Below the pieces are notes generated by a model. It was not told where the DNA came from and searched no databases. It saw nothing but the letters and a program-made list of their open reading frames with translations. Of a stretch of 64,000 nt of DNA, positions 43,014-50,399 are shown piece after piece. The first letter of the stretch is position 1, and each line of letters starts with the position of its first letter. Source of the stretch: Dinghuibacter silviterrae (GTDB taxonomy: Bacteria; Bacteroidota; Bacteroidia; Chitinophagales; Chitinophagaceae); NCBI RefSeq assembly GCF_004366355.1, contig NZ_SODV01000002.1:722768-786767 (forward strand). The letters run 5' to 3'. A program made the position numbers and the translations under genes.

Positions 43014-43382
43014 TTAGCGGCCGTACAACCCTTTGCCCAGGTCCTCCTGGTGCATTAACGCGAAATGGATGGCGGTCTTGACGAAGTCGTTCAGGGAAAC
43101 ATTGTTATGCGCGGCATACACCGCTGCCGCCTTATGCAGCTCCGTTGAGATCCGGACGTTAAAGGTGCCCTTATAAGTTTTATTGGGTTCTTTCCCCAAT
43201 TCCTTGCAGGTTTCTATATAGTCGTCTACCGCCTCGTGAAAAGCCTTTTTGAGTTCTTTTACCGAAGCTCCTTCAAAGTTTACGAGGTCGTCAATACCAA
43301 GGATCTTTCCGTAGAACACCTCGTCTTCCGAACTGAAGTGCACAGATGCGTAGTAACCTTCGTATTGTAAAATGTCATTCAT
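43014..43382 (-). CDS. hicB: HicB-family antitoxin
   Basis: A 122-residue antitoxin. The N-terminal HicB fold (YEGYYASVHFSSEDEVFYGK, then GASVKELKKAFHEAVDDYIE) binds the toxin. The C-terminal ribbon-helix-helix part (FNVRISTELHKAAAVYAAHN, then VSLNDFVKTAIHFAL) binds DNA. The gene overlaps hicA by eight bases. The matching palindrome lies upstream of hicA at 43717-43739. It neutralises the RNase toxin and represses the operon. Confidence 0.92.
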   Translation of the reverse strand: MNDILQYEGYYASVHFSSEDEVFYGKILGIDDLVNFEGASVKELKKAFHEAVDDYIETCKELGKEPNKTYKGTFNVRISTELHKAAAVYAAHNNVSLNDFVKTAIHFALMHQEDLGKGLYGR

Positions 43383-43632
43383 TTTTCTTCTTTTCTTGCA
43401 AGTGTTCGATCACCTGTTTTAACGCGTATTCTTTAACGATATTGCCGGGGTGCGGCTTGTGGAGGATAATGACGTTTTTTTGGCCATCCACAAATTTGCG
43501 CCTGGAGCCGCCGGTTTTGCCTTTTTTGAGTTCGACATAGCCATAATAGGCTAAGACTTTAATGAGTTCGTCCCAGGTGAAGTCCTTGGGAAGAGATAGC
43601 AGTCGGTGTACCAATTTCTCCGCTTGTGACAT
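43375..43632 (-). CDS. hicA: HicA-family mRNA interferase toxin
   Basis: An 85-residue toxin with a double-stranded-RNA-binding-like fold: FTWDELIKVLAYYGYVELKK, GKTGGSRRKFVDG and VIILHKPHPGNIVKEYALKQ. In classical HicA the catalytic His is in a G-S-x-H or G-S-H motif; here that place is GGSRRKF, a variant subfamily in which the His of HKPHP remains. It cleaves mRNA when HicB is lost. The ATG at 43632 gives the normal length; a longer upstream reading frame with no ATG is disregarded. Confidence 0.9.
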   Translation of the reverse strand: MSQAEKLVHRLLSLPKDFTWDELIKVLAYYGYVELKKGKTGGSRRKFVDGQKNVIILHKPHPGNIVKEYALKQVIEHLQEKKKNE

Positions 43633-43716
43633 ACTCTTGCCGTGTTTGGGTTCAAATAGCGATACATAGTGCGAGTATTTTAGGAGGAATTTACGTTGCA
43701 GAGTGTTGCGAGCACT

Positions 43717-43744
43717 TTGCAACTACATTCCAGTTGCAAAAATA
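43717..43744 (-). promoter_or_regulatory. hicAB promoter and operator
   Basis: TTGCAACT (43717-43724) and AGTTGCAA (43732-43739) form a perfect inverted repeat. On the minus strand TATTTTTG (43744-43737) matches the -7 element and overlaps its upstream arm. A further GTTGCA at 43695-43700 is another half-site. The ribbon-helix-helix domain of HicB is the expected ligand. The leader to hicA is about 100 bases. Confidence 0.72.
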
Positions 43745-43860
43745 CGACTTCCGATGAAATTTCCAAACCCGAACACCCACCGTATCAAAACCGTACACCG
43801 CTACACCCAAACTCCTAATCAATTAGTTGATCCTCCGGAACTTAAATAACTGGCACACCC

Positions 43861-43894
43861 TTAGGGGGTTATATCGATCAAAATCACCCCCTAA
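43861..43894 (+). promoter_or_regulatory. 34-bp inverted repeat at the serine hydrolase start codon
   Basis: TTAGGGGGT (43861-43869) and ACCCCCTAA (43886-43894) are perfect inverted copies around a 16-base AT-rich spacer. The last base is the A of the ATG at 43894. In mRNA it could fold into a hairpin blocking initiation; as DNA it could bind a dimeric repressor. Nothing nearby is an obvious binder. Confidence 0.7.
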
Positions 43895-45348
43895 TGCTAA
43901 AGTATAGCCTTCTTCTGCTAAGTATCATTGCGACCGTCGCAACCGCCCAGGTCACCCCCATGGACACGATCGTCCAACACGCCGCCGCCGACTATGCGCA
44001 AAAGCCGTGGGCGAGCCTTTCGATCGGCGTGATCAAGGACGGACAAGTACATACCTACAACTATGGCGCGACGGGGACTACCCTTTACGAGCTCGGTTCC
44101 ATCACCAAGACTTTTACCTCGCTTTTGCTGGCGCAAGCCGTCGTTGACAAAAAGATAAAGCTGACGGACGATATCCGGCTTTACCTGAAAGAAAAATACC
44201 CCAACCTGGAATACAAAGGGCAACCGATCCAGTTGATCCATCTGGCCAACCTCACTTCCCACCTTCCGAACAATATACCGGACTTTACGGAGGCGGTAAA
44301 AAAAGTGCCGCCCGACTCTATGTACTATGCGGTCATAAAAATCAATGAAGGCTATGGCCGGGAAGATTTCCTGAGGGACCTCCACCAGGTGCAGCTGGAC
44401 ACCTTTCCGGGGTTGATTCCGCAGCACTCCAACGCGGCGGCGCAGTTGATGGGTTTTATCCTGGAAAATATCTATGGGGACTCCTATGAGCACCTGGTGG
44501 AAAAATACATACTGAACCCGCTGCAGATGACGCATACCTATGTCGACATACCTGCCGACCAGGCGGGGCTTCTGGCAAAATGTTATAACGATAACGGCAC
44601 ACCCATGCCGTACATCGCACTCAACTCGGGTCCGGCTGCGGGGATAAAGTCTTGCATAGAGGACATGACGCGTTATATGGCGTACCAGCTCGAAGAAAAA
44701 GAGGCGGTGGTCCGCCTCTCCCACCAGGTGGCCTGGGGGAACATCCAACAGCTTGCGGTGGGGTTGAATTGGATCTTAAATACCAATTTCGACGGCCAAA
44801 GAAAGGTGAGCCATGACGGAACCACCTTTGGTTTTACCAGTTGTTCCATATTGTATCCCGAACGGCACTTCGGCGTGGTCATCATGGCGAACGAAATGGG
44901 CCATACCAGTCAGGGGATGTTGTATGGGATGGCGGATAAAATATACAACGAGAGCTTTTACACCGCGGCCGAACGAGCCTCGGACGGCTTTGGTTTCTCG
45001 TCCTCCATCAACCTCTTGCTAAAGGGGCTGCAAAAACGGGGTTTCGCCAGCGCGATAGACGTTGCCCGCGACCTTTCCAAAAGCCACCCGGGTTTTGCCC
45101 TGGACGACAACGAGCTCAATAACTGGGCGTATTCGTTGCTGCAAAAGGGGAAGCTGAAGGAGTCCCTGGAGATTTTCAAGCTCAATACTTCCCTGCACCC
45201 GGATAGCTGGAATGACTATGACAGTGAGGCGGAAGGGTACGAGGACACCGGGGACACGGCCAATGCCATCAAATTTTACAAACGGTCGCTGGAGCTTAAC
45301 CCGAACAACACCAATGCAGCGGAGCACCTGAAGAAGCTGCAACCTTGA
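43894..45348 (+). CDS. Serine beta-lactamase-fold hydrolase with C-terminal TPR region
   Basis: A 484-residue exported protein (signal peptide [18 protein letters not shown]). The class C beta-lactamase/penicillin-binding domain has SxxK as SITK (Ser69, Lys72), the second motif as HSNAAAQ (Tyr replaced by His) and the third as HDGTTFG. It ends near residue 355. The last 110 residues contain tetratricopeptide-like helices ([40 protein letters not shown]). It is probably an esterase, peptidase or D-amino-acid-peptide hydrolase rather than an antibiotic resistance enzyme. A perfect inverted repeat ends on its start codon. Confidence 0.88.
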   Translation: MLKYSLLLLSIIATVATAQVTPMDTIVQHAAADYAQKPWASLSIGVIKDGQVHTYNYGATGTTLYELGSITKTFTSLLLAQAVVDKKIKLTDDIRLYLKEKYPNLEYKGQPIQLIHLANLTSHLPNNIPDFTEAVKKVPPDSMYYAVIKINEGYGREDFLRDLHQVQLDTFPGLIPQHSNAAAQLMGFILENIYGDSYEHLVEKYILNPLQMTHTYVDIPADQAGLLAKCYNDNGTPMPYIALNSGPAAGIKSCIEDMTRYMAYQLEEKEAVVRLSHQVAWGNIQQLAVGLNWILNTNFDGQRKVSHDGTTFGFTSCSILYPERHFGVVIMANEMGHTSQGMLYGMADKIYNESFYTAAERASDGFGFSSSINLLLKGLQKRGFASAIDVARDLSKSHPGFALDDNELNNWAYSLLQKGKLKESLEIFKLNTSLHPDSWNDYDSEAEGYEDTGDTANAIKFYKRSLELNPNNTNAAEHLKKLQP

Positions 45349-45355
45349 TAATTCG

Positions 45356-45363
45356 TACCTTTG
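45356..45363 (+). promoter_or_regulatory. -7 promoter element of msrA
   Basis: TACCTTTG matches TAnnTTTG, 11 bases before the ATG at 45375. Confidence 0.58.
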
Positions 45364-45374
45364 GGGCAAAAACA

Positions 45375-45872
45375 ATGACCACCGAAAAAGCTATTCTCGC
45401 AGGCGGTTGTTTTTGGGGAGTGGAAGAGCTCATCCGTCAGCTTCCGGGCGTGATCTCCACCACGGTAGGCTATACGGGTGGGGACGTGCCCAACGCCACT
45501 TACCGCAACCATGGTACCCATGCCGAGGCCATCGAGATCCTATTCGATCCTGCGAAAATCACCTATCGAAAGTTGCTTGAATTCTTTTTCCAGATACACG
45601 ACCCCACTACCGTGAACCGCCAGGGTAACGACGTGGGGACCTCTTATCGTTCGGCCATTTTTTATGAAAATGCGCAGCAAAAGGACATTGCGGAAAAGCT
45701 GATTGCCGAACTCAACGCGGCGCGTATGTATCCCGGCCCCATCGTGACCGAGGTCGTTCCCGCGACGGACTTTTGGGTGGCGGAAGAATATCACCAGGAT
45801 TACCTGCAGAAGTACCCGAACGGGTATACCTGTCACTACATACGACCGAGCTGGGCGCTGAAACAGGCATAA
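45375..45872 (+). CDS. msrA: Peptide-methionine (S)-S-oxide reductase
   Basis: A 165-residue MsrA. The active-site motif GGCFWG holds the nucleophile Cys12; [19 protein letters not shown] and [20 protein letters not shown] are conserved. A second cysteine in YTCHYIRP near the C-terminus may help recycling. The protein is cytoplasmic and repairs oxidised methionine. The ATG at 45375 lies just after a promoter element; an upstream in-frame ATT-rich stretch is not used. A strong terminator follows the stop. Confidence 0.96.
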   Translation: MTTEKAILAGGCFWGVEELIRQLPGVISTTVGYTGGDVPNATYRNHGTHAEAIEILFDPAKITYRKLLEFFFQIHDPTTVNRQGNDVGTSYRSAIFYENAQQKDIAEKLIAELNAARMYPGPIVTEVVPATDFWVAEEYHQDYLQKYPNGYTCHYIRPSWALKQA

Positions 45873-45874
45873 AA

Positions 45875-45911
45875 AAACGGAGAAATCGATTGCACCACGA
45901 TTTCTCCGTTT
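45875..45911 (+). terminator. Rho-independent terminator of msrA
   Basis: AAACGGAGAAATCG (45875-45888) pairs perfectly with CGATTTCTCCGTTT (45898-45911) around a nine-base loop, two bases after the msrA stop. The next 220 bases (to 46132) hold no gene I can support, only the AT-rich leader of the cyclophilin gene. Confidence 0.9.
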
Positions 45912-46132
45912 ACCTTAACCTTCCTTGGAATAAAGCCTACCAATGGGCTTGACTAGGATACGGATTCTTAAATGTCATCATGAGGGTATTGGATTCCTGT
46001 AGCGATACAAATATGCGTTGTCCCCGGGATCCGTGGAATAGGATATTGTTTGATATTTGGATAGTATGGAACAAGACACACTGTAGTATAAACTCGACTC
46101 CTCACTTTAAATTACTGTCATTTAGACATTTT

Positions 46133-46717
46133 ATGCGTATTCTTCTTTGTGGTCTTTTTCTTTGCGGACTCCTGTCCTGCCGGTCTTCCGATCCTAACAA
46201 GCCCCATATCCTGATCCAGACCCAGGCGGGGGACATCGAGGTCGAGCTCTATCCCCTCCAGGCGCCGAAAACCGTCAAGGCGTTCCTGTCCTATGTCGAT
46301 TCGGGGCTGTATAAGAATGGGTCATTCTATCGCGTACTCAGCGAGGATAACCAGCCGTCGGGTTCGGGCGCTGTCAAGATGATCCAAGGGGGCATCTGGC
46401 TGACCAATCACGCGAAGGCCGTATCGCTTCCCGGGTTGCCGGATGAACCGACACGGCAGACACATATCCTGCACACAGACGGGGTGATCTCCCTGGCGCG
46501 CACCGGGCCCGGTACGGCGACCACGGAGTTCTTTATTTGCCTGGGCAACCAGCCGGGGTATGACTATGGGGGAGAAAACAGTCCCGATAGCCTGGGGTAC
46601 ACCGCCTTCGGCAAAGTCGTCAAGGGGATGGACGTGGTAAAGGCCATCTATAGCGATCCGGAGAACGGGCAGTCGTTGTATCCAACGGTGCCGATAATGA
46701 GCATCACAAGACTTTAA
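46133..46717 (+). CDS. Cyclophilin-type peptidyl-prolyl isomerase, lipoprotein
   Basis: A 194-residue lipoprotein (lipobox LLSC, Cys16) with a cyclophilin domain: ILIQTQAGDIEVELYPLQAP, NGSFYRVL, MIQGGIWL and ATTEFFICLGNQPGYD. The usual F-x-x-x-F and Q-x-G core is kept. It isomerises Xaa-Pro bonds of proteins in the cell envelope. The ATG at 46133 gives a proper signal peptide; longer frames upstream lie in the gene-free leader. The alpha/beta hydrolase gene follows after 52 bases. Confidence 0.92.
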   Translation: MRILLCGLFLCGLLSCRSSDPNKPHILIQTQAGDIEVELYPLQAPKTVKAFLSYVDSGLYKNGSFYRVLSEDNQPSGSGAVKMIQGGIWLTNHAKAVSLPGLPDEPTRQTHILHTDGVISLARTGPGTATTEFFICLGNQPGYDYGGENSPDSLGYTAFGKVVKGMDVVKAIYSDPENGQSLYPTVPIMSITRL

Positions 46718-46769
46718 GATAACCCTAACAAAGGGTTCTCTATTTTGGGCGTTATCAAAATGATGCCTG

Positions 46770-47954
46770 ATGAATATTGTCCTTGCTGCCTTCTCACTAT
46801 TGACCTTATGCGGACCCGCGGGCGCCGTATGCACACCTGCCGGCCAAACGGGCGGAGATACCGGAGCATATACCGCCGGTTTCAAAACGCTCCGGCTAAG
46901 AGACACCACCAGGATTTACAGCACGAATTCGGACAGAGGGAGTGAATTGCATTTCCGGCCGATCGATATAGACATCTGGTACCCGGCAAAAGCAAACTCC
47001 GCGGACACTTCCATGTCGGTCCGGAACGTCTTCCGGCTGTTGGAAGAAAGGGCCAACTATTACACCGGCACCAAGTTTGGTAATGGCCTCGGGGGGCAGA
47101 TCGCCCAGCTTTTCTGCGACCATTTGCACTGCTCCGATTCGGCAAGGGTGTTGAATGCCAAGACCCGCAGTTTTGCCGGTGCCGCGCCTGCGACCGGCAG
47201 ATTCCCTTTGGTGGTCTATCTCTCCGCCTTTAACGGGATGAGCTATGAGAACTTCCCTTTTTTCGAGGCGTTGGCGCAGCATGGCTTGGTGGTCGTGGCG
47301 GTGAGCTCCATCGGGGCGAAATATCCCGGGGAAATGACGATGCGCAGGGTGGACTTGATGGCGCAGGTACAGGATGCCCTTAACGCTATCGATGTACTGA
47401 AACAAAACCCGGAAGTCGATCCCACCCGTATTGGCGTCGTGGGGTATAGCTGGGGCGGCCTTGCCGGGACCATCCTGGCCGGTAAGCTGTCCGCTGCAAA
47501 GTGCGTCGTATCCTTTGATGGATCGGAGTTCCACCATTATGGCCCGGCGAAGGAAGAAAACAGGAATTTCGACAGTATAAGGTATCACGCTGATTTTGCA
47601 GGAATGAAGCTGGCTGTACCCTATCTCCGGCTGGAAAGTACCCTCCCGGACGAGGACGACAAACCCGAACCCTTTGACTCGGTGTATGATTTCAAAGAAA
47701 AACTGTCCGGTCTCATCCGGATATTTGCCGTCGATTCTTCCCGGCATGAGAATTTTGGATGCCTGCCCTTTGTGGTAAAGGCCTCGGGGCAACATTGCGG
47801 GACGGAGGATCCTTATCCGGTTATTATAGGTTTTACCCTGTCTTTCCTGGAAGATCAACTGGCGGGGAAACACCAGTTCGAGGCGGAAAAAAAGCGTGAC
47901 GCCGGTAAAATCACACAAAAATCCGCCTATTCGGCGTCCCATGCTTCTCCCTAA
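46770..47954 (+). CDS. Secreted alpha/beta hydrolase (platelet-activating-factor-acetylhydrolase-like)
   Basis: A 394-residue exported enzyme (signal peptide NIVLAAFSLLTLCGPAGA). PIDIDIWYPAKANSADTSMS is a start typical of dienelactone-hydrolase/PAF-acetylhydrolase-like enzymes; RFPLVVYLSAFNGMSYENFP is the oxyanion region and VVGYSWGGLAG the nucleophile elbow with Ser. The catalytic Asp and His must lie in the C-terminal third (IFAVDSSRHENFG is a candidate). It hydrolyses an ester of unknown nature. The last 44 bases overlap the convergent AraC regulator gene. Confidence 0.82.
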   Translation: MNIVLAAFSLLTLCGPAGAVCTPAGQTGGDTGAYTAGFKTLRLRDTTRIYSTNSDRGSELHFRPIDIDIWYPAKANSADTSMSVRNVFRLLEERANYYTGTKFGNGLGGQIAQLFCDHLHCSDSARVLNAKTRSFAGAAPATGRFPLVVYLSAFNGMSYENFPFFEALAQHGLVVVAVSSIGAKYPGEMTMRRVDLMAQVQDALNAIDVLKQNPEVDPTRIGVVGYSWGGLAGTILAGKLSAAKCVVSFDGSEFHHYGPAKEENRNFDSIRYHADFAGMKLAVPYLRLESTLPDEDDKPEPFDSVYDFKEKLSGLIRIFAVDSSRHENFGCLPFVVKASGQHCGTEDPYPVIIGFTLSFLEDQLAGKHQFEAEKKRDAGKITQKSAYSASHASP

Positions 47955-48795
47955 ACTCCGTCGGTACGATCCCTTTCCGTTTTTTGAAGATCCGGTTGAA
48001 GTTGGTGATGCTGGTAAAACCGCAGCCCGCGGCCACTTCGGAGATGGAGGTGGTCGTGTCGATGAGCATCATGGAGGCATGACCGATGCGGATGTCGTTG
48101 AGGTAGTCCACGAAGGTGATACCGGTCTTGGCCTTGAAGAACCGGCTAAAGGCGGTCTCGGACATATCTACAAGGTCGGCGGCCTCAGCAAGGCGGACCG
48201 TCCGGCCAAAGTGTTCGTTGATAAAGTCCACGACCTTTTCCACCCGCTGTACGTCCGCATAGATCATGTCTGAATTGTAATTAACGTCGTCCGACAGGGT
48301 CCTGGAATCGGGGGAGATGGAGAGTTCGTGGAGGATGCCCATGAGCTCCATGACGGAATCAAACCCTTCCTTACCGGGCAGCGTTTTGAGCCTGGGTGCG
48401 AGCCGTTCGATGGTTCTCCGGGAAAAGGAGATCCCTTTCAGGGAACGCTCGAACATCATCCGGACGAAATTCAGTTGGTTCCGCTTCAGGAAGGTTTCGT
48501 GGAAGAGGTCCCTGTGGAATTGGATGGTGATCTCCAGGATCTGTTCGCTGGTGCATTTGTGGGTGAACCAGGCATGGGGGATGTTGGGCCCGACCAGGAC
48601 GAGCTCCAGGTCGTTGATTTCTTCCATGCTGCTGCCCACGATCCTTCGCACGCCGGGGGCGCTTTCGATAAAGTTCAGTTCGAATTCCTCATGGTAGTGC
48701 ACCGGGAAATTGAATTCCGTCTTATACCTGGAAAAGATGGAAAAACAATCGGCCTTCGTCAGGGGAGGGCTTTCTTTCAGTATAGGTCTTGACAT
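47911..48795 (-). CDS. AraC-family transcriptional regulator
   Basis: A 294-residue regulator paralogous to that at 22203-23078. The cupin part has FNFPVHYHEEFELNFIESAP and LELVLVGPNIPHAWF; the DNA-binding part has VRLAEAADLVDMSETAFSRF and TSISEVAAGCGFTSITNFNR and ends FKKRKGIVPTEFREKHG. The ATG at 48795 is preferred to a GTG six bases upstream. It follows the Lgt homologue by seven bases on the same strand, and its 3' end is antisense to the alpha/beta hydrolase. Targets are unknown; the sugar locus or the polysaccharide locus nearby are candidates. Confidence 0.9.
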   Translation of the reverse strand: MSRPILKESPPLTKADCFSIFSRYKTEFNFPVHYHEEFELNFIESAPGVRRIVGSSMEEINDLELVLVGPNIPHAWFTHKCTSEQILEITIQFHRDLFHETFLKRNQLNFVRMMFERSLKGISFSRRTIERLAPRLKTLPGKEGFDSVMELMGILHELSISPDSRTLSDDVNYNSDMIYADVQRVEKVVDFINEHFGRTVRLAEAADLVDMSETAFSRFFKAKTGITFVDYLNDIRIGHASMMLIDTTTSISEVAAGCGFTSITNFNRIFKKRKGIVPTEFREKHGTPNRRIFV

Positions 48796-48802
48796 ACTCA
48801 CT

Positions 48803-49672
48803 TCACGTCTTAATCGGCACTATTTTGGCATTAGAGCCGGACTTCAAAGCATAAAAGTACATAAAAATTGATAGTCCAATATATAACAATGATATGTATT
48901 GTGCCTGGCTCAAACCTAAGAAAGCATAACGGGGGGTTACGCGGATGAATTCAATGAGGAACCGTTCCGTCCCCACGAGGAAAGCAAAAAGCGCGAAGAG
49001 GAGCCCGGGCCGGGTGATCCGGCGCCGCAAAAACCACAGCCATGCAAAAAGCAGCAGGCATGCAATCGCCTCGTAAAGCGAGGTAGGGTACACCGGTTCG
49101 ACCAGCTCCGTACAATAGGCGCCGCCGCATCCGGGTATATACGCCCCTTCGTGGATCACATTGTGGGGGTAACGGCAGCCCCAGGCCCAGGCAGGCAGCC
49201 AGTACGGAGCGGGTGCGGTATGAACGGTTCCCCAGTCTCCGTCTCCCGACAAGTGACACCCGATCCTTCCCAAACCATAGGCCAGCATCATCCCGGGGCT
49301 GCCTATGTCGGCGGCAACGGCGAAAGGGATACCCTTGAAACGCGTGATGACAAGGTACGTCAGGGAGCCGAAGATCAGCCCGCCGTAATAGTTCAACCCA
49401 TTGTAGTGGAACCCGTGCGGGTCTTCGATCATGGCCAGCAACACGGCTCCCGCGAAACCGAGGACCCCGCAACAAAGGAGCAGGGTATCCATAAGACGGT
49501 GCACGGAAAGCGGGGGAATTCCGCCCATGGCCATTTTCCGCTTGAATTCCCGCGTAAATACCCAGTAGGCCGCCCAAAAGGAGAGGGCCACCACAAACCC
49601 GAACGTGGGCACCGGTAAGTTGACGTCGAGGCCCGTCAGGTCATGGATCAGGTAGGAGAGCGTGGGATACAT
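48803..49672 (-). CDS. Prolipoprotein diacylglyceryl transferase family protein (divergent)
   Basis: A 289-residue integral membrane protein with about seven helices and the overall Lgt layout. The Lgt signature is altered: GRIGCHLSGDGDWG instead of G-R-x-x-N-F-x-N-x-E, so Arg is kept but the Asn and Glu are replaced; the HGG motif reads NYYGGLIFG, with Tyr for the catalytic His. The late motif ERFLIEFIR is conserved. Lgt attaches diacylglycerol to lipoprotein cysteines. This gene may encode a clade-specific active form or a paralogue of altered function. It precedes the AraC gene by seven bases. The ATG at 49672 is used. Confidence 0.8.
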   Translation of the reverse strand: MYPTLSYLIHDLTGLDVNLPVPTFGFVVALSFWAAYWVFTREFKRKMAMGGIPPLSVHRLMDTLLLCCGVLGFAGAVLLAMIEDPHGFHYNGLNYYGGLIFGSLTYLVITRFKGIPFAVAADIGSPGMMLAYGLGRIGCHLSGDGDWGTVHTAPAPYWLPAWAWGCRYPHNVIHEGAYIPGCGGAYCTELVEPVYPTSLYEAIACLLLFAWLWFLRRRITRPGLLFALFAFLVGTERFLIEFIRVTPRYAFLGLSQAQYISLLYIGLSIFMYFYALKSGSNAKIVPIKT

Positions 49673-49719
49673 ACGAGCCAATATAAGACCAAATTTGCTC
49701 CATCCGGTTGTTAAACAGC

Positions 49720-50103
49720 TTAAAGCTGCGTCAGGGGAACAATGCCTTGGTAAATGGTGGTCGGGGATATACTCGCCGGGATAATGGCGCTGGTCGACCC
49801 CGTATAGTATATCGTTCCGAGGGATTCGTTGAGCGTACCCGCCGGCCAGTCGAGCACATCGCCTTGAAGCGGTCCGCCGGTGACGGTGATGGTACAGGCG
49901 ACCGGCGCAGGGATGTTCGTGGCGACACCGGTGTTGAGGTCCATTTGCCAGAAGCCGACGGTGACGTCATAATAGTCGGGGGTACCGGTGGCTACGGCTG
50001 TATAAGCGAACACGTATTCATAGGTGTCGGCTTTGGCAGAAGATCGGGCGAATGCCGGGGCCAGCAAAAAGAGGCCCAGCAATAGATAGATGGTTTTTTT
50101 CAT
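49720..50103 (-). CDS. Small secreted protein of unknown function
   Basis: A 127-residue protein with a signal peptide (KKTIYLLLGLFLLAPAFA) and a short mature domain rich in Thr, Val, Tyr and Gly (YEYVFAYTAVATGTPDYYDV, TVGFWQMDLNTGVATNIP). A beta sandwich is likely. No family is recognised. It is divergent from the polysaccharide utilisation locus and 47 bases upstream of the Lgt homologue start, so the two may share a transcript. Confidence 0.65.
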   Translation of the reverse strand: MKKTIYLLLGLFLLAPAFARSSAKADTYEYVFAYTAVATGTPDYYDVTVGFWQMDLNTGVATNIPAPVACTITVTGGPLQGDVLDWPAGTLNESLGTIYYTGSTSAIIPASISPTTIYQGIVPLTQL

Positions 50104-50212
50104 ACTGAGGGTTTTGATGTAATGAAATGGCCGGATGGAGCAAATAAGGACTAGTGAATAGCACTATTTTGCTAAATTTAAAAGATAAATTGTCAAAAAA
50201 GTACAAAATTTG

Positions 50213-50243
50213 TTTGCTTAAACGATTTTTAATCCTACTTTTA
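50213..50243 (+). promoter_or_regulatory. Promoter candidate of the polysaccharide utilisation locus
   Basis: TTTG at 50213-50216 (-33) and TACTTTTA at 50236-50243 (-7, last base off) have the expected 19-base spacing. The leader to the ATG at 50400 would be about 150 bases. The whole gene-free stretch 50104-50399 contains no other gene; a second GTTTGCTT copy lies at 50252-50259. Confidence 0.45.
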
Positions 50244-50399
50244 TCCCGGTTAGTTTGCTTGTACACTAAAACAATTGCTGCATATATGAAGGGATTTTTC
50301 CAGCCTCATTCGTCTGCATAGTTCCTCCCTCTCTGACCTTTTATCTATTGACCGGTACGACGGCAAGAACTGCCCGGCCGGAACAGAACCTTTTTTTCT

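Noticed and set aside
43894-45348. Antibiotic-resistance beta-lactamase
   Set aside because: The second motif lacks the Tyr, a TPR tail is present and the sequence resembles the broad class C-like esterase/peptidase group rather than known resistance enzymes.
45912-46132. An N-terminal extension of the cyclophilin gene or a small gene in its leader
   Set aside because: The frame is open but has no conserved sequence, and the ATG at 46133 starts a proper lipoprotein signal peptide.
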